Shown: positions 49,516 through 62,416 of the stretch, in pieces
Position numbering within the stretch: the first letter of the stretch is position 1
How the letters are laid out: every line of letters starts with the position of its first letter
NCBI GenBank assembly: GCA_904063045.1
Contig: CAJFCJ010000005.1
Coordinates: forward strand, 3,749,689 to 3,813,688
Length of the DNA: 64,000 nucleotides
Reading direction: 5' to 3'
Origin: Dimorphilus gyrociliatus
Lineage: Eukaryota > Annelida > Polychaeta > Dinophilidae
Translations under genes and position numbers: made by a program
The notes under the pieces: model-generated
Told to the model about the DNA's origin: nothing
Database searches by the model: none
What the model saw: the letters and a program-made list of their open reading frames with translations, nothing else

Positions 49516-52480
49516 TATATATATATTAGTATATATATATATATATATATATACTGTATATACGTTTATTTATATACATCAATACAATTTCATAATAAAG
49601 ATAGAAAATTATAGATAGCAAAGATATATATACATATATCTATACAGATAGAGGGAAAAAAGAGAATAATAGTTTGTCGTAAAAGAAGAACAATGACTGA
49701 TAGAACGAGGATAGTATTACCCACCTTCTGGCAACGTGTGACAGCCGACTTTTACTTCATGTATATTACTTAGCGATTATACTTCGGACTTTCCTCCAAT
49801 TAATTACATTTTTTCTTACTAATAACCTATAGAAATATTAGTTCTGTAAAAACACTACAAAGAGTTTACTTTTAATTAATTAGTATCAGCTGAGGCGGAG
49901 GTTTTGAGAATTTTCTCTATTTAAGACAGATGTCGCCACTTGCGCGAAAAAAAAGACATCTTTTTCACGTTGACTATCTGCCACAGGGAAAATTCTATTC
50001 TACACTTTTCAGCATTTCTTTAGCAACAGATGTCGCTAGGTGTTCTCATTGTCAACTTTACGACAAACAAAGCGATATAATTATTCGTAGACCCTGTTGA
50101 CCTATGTCCTGAACCGGTGGGTGGGCGGCCCAGGCAGCTGGAGACTCGTCGAGAATGGACACCACCGTCAAGTAGGATGACTTTTGAAGAACAAAGCCGA
50201 GCGCATTGGAGGGTCAGAGGTTGTTATCTCAATGCCGTCACTTTACGCATCCTCCTCCGGGCGAAGGTCAAGAAAATTCAGTGCGAAATGCTAATTGTCC
50301 AGCTGCACGTTTGCCAAGGACAAAGGATTTTGATTTCAATCCTTTGTAGAGCCGACGGTCAACAGAAAAGTGACAAAATTTTAATCATTGGCGTGACTCT
50401 ACATTCAAATTTGTTGAAAATGATGGATGAGTAAAATTCTGAGAGCTGTTTTTTCAATAAATCCTTTTCCAAGCTATTTAATGTCCATTAGAAAGGTCGA
50501 CTTTAACTTTTGGTGAAAAAGACCGGACTCTTCTTTTCCCACAGTGTAATTAACTTTTAATTACATCAATGTCATGGGAAGGACGAGATCGCCTTTTATA
50601 TTTTTTTTAGCCATACGTCAATAGATTTTAAATAGAAAAAAAATGTTTCCCAAATATAAAAGCTCTCTAAAGTATTTATCGATTCCTCATCGAAGTCATC
50701 AGCAATGATGTTTGTCACAAAAAGAAAACGACATTTTGGCACGTGTCAATTCCAGTTGACACCACGCACCTGCTGTAATTGTTGCTTGCAGTTTTTGCAG
50801 TTGGAGTTTCCGTTCTCGCCATAATGAGCGATTTAATGCCAATTGTTAGAGGGAGGGGGCAATTTTTTTTCTTTTATTAAACTCTTTAACCAATAGTTTT
50901 TATAATAAGTAATAAAGCAATTTGAATATTAATGAGTTAAGAGGAATGGAGAGTAGGTGTTTAACTAAAAATAAACGAACAGTATAAACAGTATCATAGT
51001 ATTCATAATTTTTTTATAAAGGTCAAATGGAAAATTAACATTTGCGTTGAATTCTAAACTCGGAACAAAAAAATTCTAATTATTCCCGTTTTGTCTGGTC
51101 TTCATCAGTGTCATGTCGGGAAAATGTGGCCCCGGGGATGTACACCTGTTCATTCATGTAATTAAGAACACTTTTCGACCACTTTAAAATTGTAAATCCG
51201 TAATATACCCTCATATTAACAAAGCGGAAAGGTACATGTGTATATGTACATTACTTTGTTCGCATTCCGTTAGGATATTAAATCTCGAAAGAAAAATTAA
51301 TCTAGCTGATAATGACTCTATCGGGCTGACCTTCGCACCGAGTCCGAGCAGCGGTCATCAACGAAAATATTTGCTATCAGATCATTTTACGGCTCCTATC
51401 CGGATGCATTGGATGAAAAGGATAAGGTTTTCCTTTATTTTTCCTGCGCCCTACTCTTTCTATTAAAACCCATTCACCCCCTCCAAAAAGTGTTCATAAA
51501 TAACTACCCAGGCGTTCAAGAACGTGCTGAAATCGCAATTGCCGGACGCGCCTCCTCTGCAGGAGGTAATGTCCACCCGACGTCAGCAATTTGACTAATT
51601 GATTGATTAACATATTCGTCCTTTTTGAACTCCTCTTCGACTCGTTTCAAACGAAAGACGCGTCTATTAATTCGAAAGTGAGATGAAGTTCGCTTCACGT
51701 GACGCCTTTTTAGTCGGGAGTGTGCAGAGTGCAGTTGGCTACGCATTTATAGAAATCACAAAATTCCGCGCACCTGCCTATATTTTTCTCCCCTAGATTT
51801 TAAAACTATTATTCCTTTTTCTCTTTTCCTTACACCTCTCCTTCCCCCTTCCTCCTTAGACTCCTCCTCCTCCTTTTCTTCTAACTATTTTCTGTTAGGG
51901 AGGGGGCGGGCTATTGAAAACTCTCGGCTTCCATAGAACTCAGTTGGAAAGCAGGAATTCCTTCGAAAACTGATCATTAAATTATTAACCGATCAATCAA
52001 TCGTCCAACATTCCTTACTCTATAGACCCGTAAAAGGAACGATGATTGAATGATTTGTGGCGAGAAGACACGCGTTAGACACACGCTACCGCGTCTTTCC
52101 TTTTCCGCTTACGTCTCCTCGCTATTCATCTCTTTTCCCACGCTACTCCTTTTTTTTCTTAAGACGGCTGTACGGTCTCCTTCTCGTACATTAAACTTAT
52201 GTACATGTGTAAACAATGTACGGGGCGTGCGATTTGGCGGTGGAATAAAGATTTAAACGAGTTATTGCATGCCAGTTTCGTTTAAAGAGAGAAAGACGTA
52301 AACGTCGTATTTATTTACGCTATATATTTATCAGCGTCACCCTTCCCTTATAAACGGTTATCACCTAGTTTATCGGGATAAGATGTCGACGAATGTCCTT
52401 GCCGATAAACGCCTATCGCTTCATCTATACGCCTTTCGTGAGAAAAAGCAAAGCGTTTGGTTGATGTTATAATCACTATG
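48161..52480. other. Intergenic between the Mist1-like promoter and the 52.6-kb island
   Basis: It contains a TA array with ATTAGTATAT interruptions (49471-49561) and GC-richer patches at about 50100-50420 and 51100-51750. The 50.1-kb patch has a CAGCTG E-box and an inverted pair of Sox-type sites (ACAAAGG and CCTTTGT). Open frames at 48576-48881 (-) and 50117-50434 (+) show no family features. An enhancer role is possible but unproven. Confidence 0.45.
49471..49561. repeat. TA array interrupted by TTAG and CTG units
   Basis: A 90-nt TA array interrupted twice by ATTAGTATAT and ending in TATACTGTATA. The same interruptions recur in other TA arrays of this window. Confidence 0.9.
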
Positions 52481-52589
52481 TCACGCTTGATTAGAAACGG
52501 AATTGCGTAATAAAATTTTTGTCACGTGATCTTTTGATCATACCCGACAGGATATTGCACAAAATTCTAGAACTTCGTATAAGGTAACT

Positions 52590-52720
52590 ACTAGCTACTT
52601 TGAAAGAGGAACGCCTGACGTCACGTTGCGCAACTTCCGGTGCGCTGTTACAACTTAAAGCAGCTAATTTTGCGGAATTCAATTTCATAATGATTGCGTG
52701 TAATTGGCGTGCTTCGTGTT
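52590..52720. promoter_or_regulatory. Second orphan promoter-like island (CRE, TTGCGCAA, ETS)
   Basis: A compact cluster: CRE TGACGTCA (52616-52623), palindromic TTGCGCAA (52626-52633), ETS core CTTCCGG (52634-52640) and an inverted CCAAT (ATTGG, near 52703). It sits about 0.8 kb beyond the 3' end of Hey and is not explained by any gene I can see. It could be a promoter of an unseen transcript or a distal enhancer. Confidence 0.35.
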
Positions 52721-53489
52721 AGCATCAAAGACGACTTCTTCCTTTGTCCACCGGACGTTTATCATCCTTAATCTGTTGACCCTATGACTACTTAATAAAT
52801 TCTCGACGACCCCGAAGTCGCGACCTCAATGGCTTATTTCGTTTCAAATTGTCTATTCTAACTAACGTTTTCCTTTCAGTGAAAGACAAAATAAGTAGAA
52901 AATTACCGAAGAGGGACAAATAAATGTATTAAAGAAGAATGCACAATAGGTTACGAACGTATGTATATGAATAGAAAAAGAGGGTGGGAGGTAGAGAGAG
53001 AAAGAGAGAGAGAGAAAGAAAGAAAAAAAAGAAGGAAGAATAATAGAAAGGAAGAAAAGTGAAAAAAGGTCCTTTTGCACGGAAATCGTCCATCACTAAA
53101 AAATGCGCACCTGTTTTCTTTCAATCGCATTAAAATTCCACGCAAGAAATAAATACATATATTCTTCTTTGTCAAATGATAAAGGCAAAACGAGACTAGA
53201 CGTATGAAAAGAGGAAACGCGGTAAGAAAAGGAATTTCGGTCAAAAAATACTTGACACGGCGCAGGGACGTCTAAAGATACAATAATAACAGTATCTACC
53301 AGCTGGGATAGCCGTTAACGCCTCATTTTCTAATTTTGACAAGCGATAAGGGATTCGGATCAGTTACACGTGTTCTTTTTCTCTCTTCTCTCGATTTATT
53401 TACGATTAGTGCATCTCACAAATAAATATACGTTTAAAACAAATTACGTATAAATAGATAACGACTAGTTCTCGCCAATTTCATCTTTA

Positions 53490-54826
53490 TTAATATGCTA
53501 ACTCCGCCCCCCAAGGCCTATATGGCTTACTTGAAAGAAGAGTGGGAGGAGTTAATGAATGTACATTGTCTTGAGTTGTACCTATACCATTTTGCGAATC
53601 TTGAGAAGGCGGAGCGCAAGCCGACTGATATGTCTGACTAGAGTTGGGCGTCGTGTACTGATAGGTGGGCTGTGAGTATGAAATTGACGCCGGCCATTGA
53701 TTCTGTTGTAAACTAGCACGAGCCGCCGCTTCTCTTTGCGCACAAAAGGATTCCAAGTGGGATAGTAGGCGGATCCTTAAAGGGTTTTGAATATCCATTC
53801 CTTCAATAGTCACCAAATATCTAGCCGCCTCCGATGCACATTCGCGGAAACCGATTGTTCTGTAGTCTATTGCCATAGTTGCTTGGTCGGCGTTGTATCC
53901 TGTAATTCCTGTTTGCAAAAGGATTTTGTATAAATGTCAAGGTCAGTCAGGTCATGGGAACAAAAGTTCTTCATTTTCCAGGGAGTGGTAAGAAAAAACG
54001 AGAACAAAGAAGCCAAAAAAAGGTATAAATACGTAGATAATATAAAATTAATGCTTACCTTTCTGCTGCAAAATTTTTAAATGGTCTACAGTCATTTGAA
54101 GTATTTCTGCCTTTTCTAATTTTGCCGAACCCTGTTTCTCATAGGCGGCCGGTACTAAACGTTTCAGCTCGATTAACGACTGATTGATTCTGTCTCTCCT
54201 TCGTTTTTCAACAATCTGTCGGATTCAGCATGTCAATCAAGCGCTTAAACGCTTTTGTAAAAAAAGATTGCTTACGCCTCTCCTCCTCTTCCGGGATGGA
54301 CCACCGCTGCAACTTTGATCCGGAGAGCTATTAATTAAAGGATACATTTAATAATATCATTTATATTTAAATAGCAGTATACTTTGACATATTTATAGAA
54401 AGTAAAAAAGGAGTTGACGTTTCCAATCAAAGTAAAAAGAATACAGGTCGGATGAGAATAAAGAAAAGCTATGTTTGTCTAATTAAGCAAACATCTGCGA
54501 AGTTCTTTGTGCTATCTTTTATACAAATAAAAAACGCATTGTATTACATAAAAGAAACTGGAAGGCAAGAAACGCATTAAAAATGTTTGTGAATATTTAA
54601 TAAATCAACCGTTAACTATTATTGCTATTTCAAAAAAAACCGGAACTGAAATAGACGCTCAAACTAGAATTAAATATACTTATATAACAAAAACGCTAAT
54701 TTATTGAGCGTTATATTACTTTTTCTTTAAATTTATTTATTACCTCTCTTTATACATTGTGTCATCTTCTCCAAAATCGGATCCATCGTCGCTATAAGCT
54801 CTTTTCATTCTAATTCCAATATTCAT
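53490..54826 (-). CDS. HEY: Hey, bHLH-Orange repressor with YRPW motif
   Basis: Exons in transcript order: 54826-54744, 54327-54276, 54215-54059, 53908-53490. Total 236 aa. The basic region [17 protein letters not shown] has Gly where Hes proteins have Pro, a Hey hallmark. The helix-loop-helix follows ([34 protein letters not shown]). The Orange domain has [13 protein letters not shown] and [14 protein letters not shown]. The C-terminus is [12 protein letters not shown], the YRPW signature plus a variant of the TEIGAF tail. The Met7 start (MKRAYS) matches vertebrate Hey N-termini better than Met1. Hey proteins are Notch-responsive repressors that heterodimerise with Hes. The stop codon overlaps an AATAAA (53492-53487); another lies near 53397. 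A CTCCCAC (GTGGGAG, Su(H)-like) near 55000 sits upstream. Confidence 0.96.
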
Positions 54827-57800
54827 TCGATGTAACATAAATAGCTATTTAACTTTAATTGTTTATGATGTTGTAATAAGTTAAATTCTTTTTAGACGTC
54901 AACTAGACGGCTTTCGTCCTTATCCATGCGCTGACACGACGTTTAAAGTGAGTTATTCACTCGCAAATTCAAAAAACGACAATTCACTTTTAAGCTCCTC
55001 CCACTAACTCTATTCTTATTGGTTAAATGGCACACTTTATCCGTCAATCAAGCGTACTCCGCTTTTCGACCAAAAAGGGACGCGATTTTTGAGTGGCTTT
55101 GGTGTAACCCGACTTGGTTAGATCATATTACATAACTATTTCGTAACTGATTTTTTTATACCAGAGGGTTTATTAGTTTAGCATCAAAAGACCGCCGCCT
55201 CAGCTACTTTTACTAAAAGTGTCGTGCTCCGTATTAATACCGCTGTATTGGCTATATCTAATAAACAAACAAGTCCCTTAGGTGTTCTTTAACTAATATC
55301 CAACAAGTGCTTGATTTTAATTGTATATAAAAGGTACAATACTGTATTTTGTATAAAGTACGATAGATATATAGTATATACTGTATATATGTGCAAAATA
55401 CTGTGTTTATTCGAGAAAAGCAAGACGGAAAGAGCGTCTCTTTTAAATGAAAATAGTGATAAATAGACATAGTTTCTAATTAAAATATTTCGCACATATT
55501 TATCATTTTTTTTATGATAATAAGAATAAAGTAATTAAGTTATCTTTTAAAAATAGAACTAATAAATCTTGGTTCTTTTATATTGTCGAAGAGAAACGAC
55601 TGATATATTAACATGATTAAATATAACTGCAAAAGTGACATCTATCGAGTATTTATTTACAATACAAACGATTGGACGCGATCTTACATTGTGTTATGCA
55701 AAGTGTAAAGTAGTACCATTTTATTCCTTTTAACCGTTAATATTTGCAGAGGATTTAGTTTACGGAAATCTAAATAGCTTCTTTATTCCATATCGAAGAG
55801 GACAAAAGGATAATAATAAAGGAAGAATGAGAGAGATAGATAGCTAGTTAGGAAGACAGAGATCGAGATATATGTATAGACTGTATAGAGAAAGTTTGAT
55901 TATTATGTTCTTTTAACTGTTTATGTGATTTAGTGGATAGTTATCAAATATTGTTCAAGTAAACAAAAGGGACAAACATAGAACAGGAAAAAACTTGGAG
56001 ATTTTTTTCGGATGTCGTAAAGTGTTTGACATCCTTTATTTATTCTTTTCTTTTTCCTTCCTATTATTTTATAATTTAAATAAAAAAAGCGCTCCCTTCG
56101 TCTCCTATCCACCCCTTACCACCCCTAGCTCCTACATCTTATCCATCTTGAATATGTAAGAATGACAGATTTTTGACAGCGTCTCTTCGTCACTTCATCC
56201 CTCTTTCACCCATTTCCCCTTGTAAGTTAATATATTGAATTTACCCGCATTGGCGCCACTTGTATAAAGTTTTGTAAATAATTCGGATAAATCTTTGTTG
56301 TCTTTTCTCTTTGCCTTAGTGGTTTTAGCTTCTTTGTCGATGGCACTTAATACATAATTAAATATATGCTTTCTTTCTGTTCTCTTCCATTAATCATTAT
56401 CACATTTTGGTCTAATATCTGGTTCTTTTTTCGTAGTTACTACATAAGGGAACGTGTATATACGCATTTAATTAAAGAAAACAAATTAAATCCTAAATTG
56501 GATGTATCATTTATCCAAAGTATCCATGTTTGTACAGTTTATCCCTGTAAATAGACGTTAATGGCATTCCTAACAGTCGGCTAAATCTGTTTGGAATCTG
56601 TAATTAATAAAATCACGCAATATATATATCTACATTTGAACTTGTTAACCAGAGTAAGTGGATTGTATCGTTTTGGTTTACTGTAAATATCGCTTTCTCC
56701 ATTTTGCTTACTATCTGTAAGCCCATTTCTCCGTGTCTCTATATAAAGATAAAGATAATTTATTAACGTATAATACAATTGATCGCTCCAAACTAAAATA
56801 GTTAATATTCTTAGCCCGTTACAAAAATTTACATATTTTTCCGATTTGTATCAATCCTAATTGGAGAACTGCACCAGATGTCGCTTTTACCGATGATTTT
56901 TTTTTTCTTCTTTTGGACATCAGCTACTCCCCTAACTGTAAAGTGTTAAATAAAGAAAGAATAATGGGGGACGTTTTGAAAAAGCAGAACAGAAGCTTAA
57001 AAGGGAAAGGAGTGTTAATATACAATCTATGTACATTTGAATATAGATTTATAATAAGAGCAATTAGATAAGAGATATCTTATTGTTGCATTTGTTATAA
57101 AATATTGATTAATGGCATAAATATATTTATATAAAGCGAGTAAGTAGGAAGAGAGGGAGAGAGAGAGAAGAAAGGAATATAAGAGTACTTGAAATAATTT
57201 TCAGTTTCTATATACAAGTTATTGTTAATTGGAAGATGAAGGAGAACTAGACAAGGAATTAGCTGATAGCTTTATGTTTTATCTCTTTTGTCTATAAATC
57301 TCTTTTTTATTTTTATTTAGCTAAAAATTAACGGTTTCTGTCTAAACTTACTCTTTAAAGAGAAATGAATAAAAACTATTTACATTATTGTCATTTGAAC
57401 ATTCAAACGTTGATATGGTTGAATGTTTGGTACTTGCTTTTAAAAGGAGATCAAATAATAATACTATTGAAAATCTAACTGACGATTGGATAAAGTAAAT
57501 CTTAGTATTTATTTCTATTTTAACAAACCACTAAATAGATTATAGTTTGATGGGAAAAAAATGTAACTGTTTCCTCTTTCACAACACGTTGGGTTTTTTT
57601 GTAGTTTTTTGTTTCTATATTTACTAAATCACACTCATTCAATCTCATAAACAAAATTTATATATATGTACTGTATAGCGAGAGAGAGAGAGAGAGGGAG
57701 AGAGAGAGATTCTCTCTTCTTGATAAGAAGATAAAATTAGTGCATCTGCATAATATTCCTCTTTATTATAGAAAGAGTGTTTTGTTCATTAACCCTCTCC

Positions 57801-58868
57801 TCATTAACTAATACAATATCATTTTTTCTTGTAATATGTCCTATTTTATTTCCCCTTCTCTTTTGTCTTTATTCCTATGAAGTAATCGTCCTATTGGTTT
57901 ACCATCTGTTTGTCTTCTATTAAACTTAAATAATTAAGTACATTAAAATAACAAAGAGTACTTTTTATGGATGCATGAATTTTAATTTAATTAGTTTAAT
58001 AGAATTAAACAAAATCGATTTTTAATCGATTTGAGATTATTTGAATCACCTTTAATTACGATTTTGTCGAATGTGTACATATATTTACTCTTAATATATT
58101 TTTGCATTCGAAAAATCGATGGAAAACTAGGTGTAATCATTATAGATAACTACTCTTCTTGTTACCTAGCAACCTTTACAATAACAATTGAGACTAAGAC
58201 AAGAAGACTAAGAAGCTTACCTACTATTATGAGCTTTACTAATTTCATATTAATTTAATTGCCATATAAAATATTTAGATAAGAGTGAAAAGGGGAAGTA
58301 ATCTTCTTTTAAGAGAAAGAAGGATAGTCTGTTTACACGAGTAACAATGAAAGGTGGAAAAAAAAGTGATAAACGGAAAATAAGAGAAAACAATAAGTGA
58401 AAAGGTGGAAAAGAGAGAAGAAAAAAAGGATGGGGAAAATTGAGATAGCGATAGCTTTGTATAAGTATAATAATCTTTAAAAGAGTGATGATAAAATAGT
58501 CTTTACTAAAAAAAATATCGACCTTTACAAGGTGTGAAATGAGAAAAACTAAATTTATTTATTCTCGTTTATTTACAATAGGCCTACAAGGGGAGAATGA
58601 AAAAAAAATAGGAGTATTATAATGATTCTCTTAGAATTTGAATATAGAGCTTATTATAGAAATGATTGAAGGACTGTCGGTCAATGAACATTTTACTAGT
58701 TTATATAAGTACATTCTGAAAATTTCTTTATTACTAATCCTATGTTCAATTTTTCGATGATCTAGTAATTTTCTCACGTCGTTATGGTAGCAATCCGTCA
58801 ACTAAACACTTTCAATAAAAGACAGTCTGAAAAAGGGAAGAACAAAAGGGAATAGTGCTTGACTAAAA
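54827..58868. other. Intergenic between Hey and the divergent channel gene
   Basis: About 54830-55100 is likely the Hey promoter region, with a Su(H)-like GTGGGAG on the minus strand near 55000. The remainder is AT-rich, with a GA run (about 57680-57710) and a TATACTGTATA near 55377. No gene is recognised. Confidence 0.55.
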
Positions 58869-60204
58869 ATGAGTTTGACAGTTGATGAAAGTTCATTAAG
58901 GAATTGCATAGACGAAAATACTAAGGCGATCAGGTTACTTGGAGATTTGGTAAAGTTAATAAGTAAACAAGTAAGAGCATAATTATTGAATTATAGAAGG
59001 AAAAAGTATTAATTAGTTCTCTTTTTGCTTTTTCCATCTTTTTATTAGAAGGAGGAAGATGATATATTGCAAGAAGAAAGAGAAGAAAGTATACAAGTGC
59101 AAGTTCGTTGCGTGTTCGTTAGAATTAACGATATCGATACCATTTCCCAAAAGTATTCTGCCGACGTCTTTATCCAAGTATAAGTTACTAGTTTACTAAA
59201 ATTATCTTACCTTAGAGTTAAAAAGCTCTGTATTCTACTCGTAATAGGCTCAATGGGCTGAAGCGAACCTAGCAGGGTACTCCCAGAATGAATTAGATCG
59301 TCTAAATTGGAAGCGACAATGGCATCCGAGAATAAAAGTAACGAATGTCCTGGGTGATTTGGAACGCAGCGACGAATGGACAGTCGCTAAAGCAGGATCT
59401 GAGTATGCGGTCTGCAGTCAAAGAATGAGATTAAAAGGAGATTTTAAAGAGAATCTAGAATTGAGGGATTTTCCAGTTGACGTTCAAGAATTATCGATCC
59501 ATGTAACTAGCGAGCACCCTGCCTCTAAAGTGAAATTAATAAAAGATGCGTTTATTTTAAGTTCGTGCGACGTTTCCGAGTTCGGCGATTCGCACGAATG
59601 GACGCTTTTTGAGCATGTCGACTCGCAAGAGAGCGAACTAAATACGCAGGAAATGAATTCGAAGAAATTTACGAGGTCCAAAATTACGTTGACCTGTCAC
59701 GTAGCCCGAAAGGCCGGCTATTTTTTCTGGAATGTTGCCCTCATTATGTTTTGTATAACATCTTTGACGTTTTGTAGTTTTACAGTAGATAAGGAAAGTC
59801 CAAAAGATAGGTTGGGTATAACTCTCACACTTCTCCTAACGTCTGTAGCTTTCAAGATGGTTGTCTCTAGATCATTACCAACGATCTCTTATTTGACGAG
59901 TTTGGATATTTATATACTCATTAACATGATGATTCTTGTCGTGCAGTCTATACACACTACATGTATTTCGCTAATAACCAATAAGAGTATACAAGATAAA
60001 GCTGACAAGTATTTCCTCTATGCTCTAGCTACTTTTTTCGTTATGGATCACGTAGTATTTTCAGCCTATGTTCTGTTAGCGTCTTACAGAAAAAGAGTTT
60101 ACATGTTAAGAAGGGATAAAGATTATCAGAGTGAAAAAAATAGACTAGAACGTTTAGCCTTGGACAATCATGTGAATGGAGATTTATTTATTACAATGAA
60201 ATAA
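58869..60204 (+). CDS. Divergent pentameric ligand-gated channel-like subunit without the Cys-loop cysteines
   Basis: Exons 58869-58970, 59049-59177 and 59248-60204, all phase 0, 395 aa. The extracellular-type beta domain is recognisable by ELRDFPVDVQELSIHV, equivalent to C..DL..FPFD.Q.C in Cys-loop receptors, but both cysteines are replaced (Leu at each position). Four membrane segments follow: TM1 ~235-256, TM2 ~267-284 (DRLGITLTLLLTSVAF), TM3 ~296-318 and TM4 ~331-355. There is no PAR triplet before TM2, and an acidic/basic KESPKDR precedes it, so it is not an obvious anion channel. No signal peptide is present at the chosen ATG, and the N-terminus is acidic and helical. An upstream exon supplying a signal peptide cannot be excluded. 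It is related to the disulphide-less branch of the pentameric channel superfamily; ion and ligand are unknown. Confidence 0.85.
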
Positions 60205-60538
60205 TGATATAGATGGCAGTAGCGTATTCTGTTTCCTTAACTAACTCTCAATTTTCTCTCTCTCTACTATATACATATATAAATTTATACAGTATGTATA
60301 AATATATATAAATTTATATATATATATAGATAGATAGATATACAAGTACATATATGTCATTCTATCTCTTTCCACTTCTTCCATTTCTTCTAAAGATGAA
60401 GCCATATGCATTTCACTCCCTTGATTAATATATACCTAGAACGGTTTTATAATCATCTAATTTCAGCTTTTTATTTAATGAATTGATTAAATTGAATAAA
60501 AACTAAATGGAAAAAATAAAGTAGATTATAAAAGGTCC
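60205..60538. other. Tail-to-tail spacer between the divergent channel gene and PGAM5
   Basis: A 334-bp spacer with TA/TAGA repeats. A minus-strand AATAAA (60475-60470) fits PGAM5. A plus-strand AATAAA near 60497 could serve the channel gene, in which case the two 3' UTRs would overlap. Confidence 0.5.
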
Positions 60539-61593
60539 TTAAAAAGTCACGAGGTGCTTAGGTAGATGACCAGAATCGCCAACCAGGAAAGCCGAAACGG
60601 TTCCATCCGGGTGGCACATAATCCACGTTATTGAACAATGAGTCAAAGCAATTCTCATCCAGGCAGCAGGTGGCAATTGAAGAGCCCTTAAAAGTAAAAA
60701 TCGAACAATATTGCCGTGAGCTACCAACAAGTCGTAGGTTTGAAATTTCATTGAGTTTTCATGTCGGTAGAAATACTTTCGAAAAGTGGACTCCATTCTT
60801 GGGCCGTCAATGTGATAAGAACGTTCGCTCATTTTAAAATGAGTTAATCTGGGAATTGGTTCTACGGGTCCTCCTTCCCTAAGTCCATCGTCAGCTTCCG
60901 CTTTGGCCCAATTAAGCGTCTGATGAATGATTTTAGCCGTTTCTTCGGCTCGGGGCATTGAGGAATAATAAATATTGCTGAAAGGATGTTTAATGTCTTT
61001 CAATCTCCTGGCAGTTAGATTGGCTTGTTGCCTGCCCAAATCCGTCAGTCTACCGGTTTCTTTATCGAATTGACCATGTCTGACGAGGAACACGTTTCTG
61101 GTTACCGATGCTTTCTTACCGGTTTTCTTCTGTTCACTTTTCCTTAATAACAGTTGACTTATAGTATATATATGTATAAATTATGAATATATAATCGTCG
61201 AGTATATTTGATACTGTATATAAGATGTATTATTTAATACTTTGAAGGTAAAGTAAACGAAATATGGAACGGTTCAGAAAAGAGCAAATGGGAAAACTAT
61301 TAGAATATATGGAAGAGAATAGAGTTCAAAAAGGCTTTCGAGACTAAGAAGAGATTTGAAGTCTTAATATACAGTAGCGTATATTTATAAAATACAGTAT
61401 TTATATATACAGCATGCGGTACTTACAAATCCCAATTGTAATTCCATTGGTCTACATAAGCCGTACTTTTCCGATTTCCCAATCGCTCCCCAATCACTTG
61501 GCTTCGCCATTCCTTACAGATTAAAATTACTAGTAATACGACTATTAACAAGATAGCTGTTACGCGGAAGCAATAGATAACTCTCGGTGTCAT
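60539..61593 (-). CDS. PGAM5: PGAM5-like mitochondrial Ser/Thr phosphatase of the phosphoglycerate mutase fold
   Basis: Two exons, 61593-61427 and 61157-60539, 261 aa. An N-terminal membrane anchor (~12-32) is followed by WNYNWD, the PGAM5 multimerisation-type WDxNWD motif. The phosphatase domain then begins with NVFLVRHGQF (Arg82, His83 as the phospho-acceptor). Other features are LTDLGRQQANLTARRL, SSMPRAEET, the LREGGPVEP acid motif and VAHGNIVRF with the second catalytic His (~203). PGAM5 lacks true mutase activity and dephosphorylates protein substrates at mitochondrial membranes. The linker between WNYNWD and the catalytic domain is shorter than in human PGAM5, and I do not see the KEAP1-binding ESGE-type motif. 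The small first exon supplies the anchor and defines the start. It is convergent with the preceding channel gene. Confidence 0.94.
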
Positions 61594-62385
61594 ATCTATT
61601 ACTAGTTTGTTACTGTATAATCCTAGTCAACATAGACTCCATTTTGCCCGGCTATACTCCCTTTTTTTTTATACTAATGCGATTTTTCAATATGCTTTAT
61701 ACAATAAAATGAAAAAATCAATTGAAGGAGATTTCAATACTCTTCAGCATTTATATTTTTCAATATTCGTCCCCTTAACAAGTATAATTTTGACAATTTC
61801 CTCGTTATCCTTCAAAAACAATAATTTCCTTTTTTTTCTTTTTCTTTGTAGTTATATCATGGAAATAGAGTATAAACTGGTACTAAATTGTAGATAAAAA
61901 GTATAAAGTTTAGCTTATACGAATTGACAAAGAAGTAGAAATAAGAATGTGATTTTAACAAATACAGAGTAAAAGAGAAAGAGAGAGGGAGACAGATAGA
62001 AGAAGAATATAGAATTTCATCTTGATTTTAGGTATATAGTATTTATAAACCTAATAGAAATGAAAGAGAAAAGATGGATGATAGAGAGAGAGAAAGAAAG
62101 ACAGAAAAGAAAGAAAGAAAAGAGAGAGAAGGAGGGAAAAGAAAGATAGTTTGCATTATATATAAAGAAAATCTATCAAAGATATAAAGAAAGCGAAGTA
62201 TTTAAATAGTTAATAAATTAGAAAATAGTTTAAAAATAAGAAACTTTGAACAAGAAAGTCGAATTGATAAAATCTTATTAATCTCTATATTACTTAATCT
62301 CTTTACTTTTTCTTTGCAAAAATTTATCTGGCAGTCATTTTGAATGTTTTTTTTTCTTTTTTGTCAAATAAAATGAATTTTGTGA

Positions 62386-62416
<31 letters not shown>

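Noticed and set aside
50117-50434. 105-codon plus-strand frame
   Set aside because: It has ordinary composition, but there is no recognisable domain, no splice partners and no upstream promoter of its own; more likely a GC-richer regulatory patch.
61091-61093. Start of PGAM5 at an internal GTG
   Set aside because: The frame stays open upstream to a splice acceptor, and a separate first exon with ATG, membrane anchor and WNYNWD fits the family.
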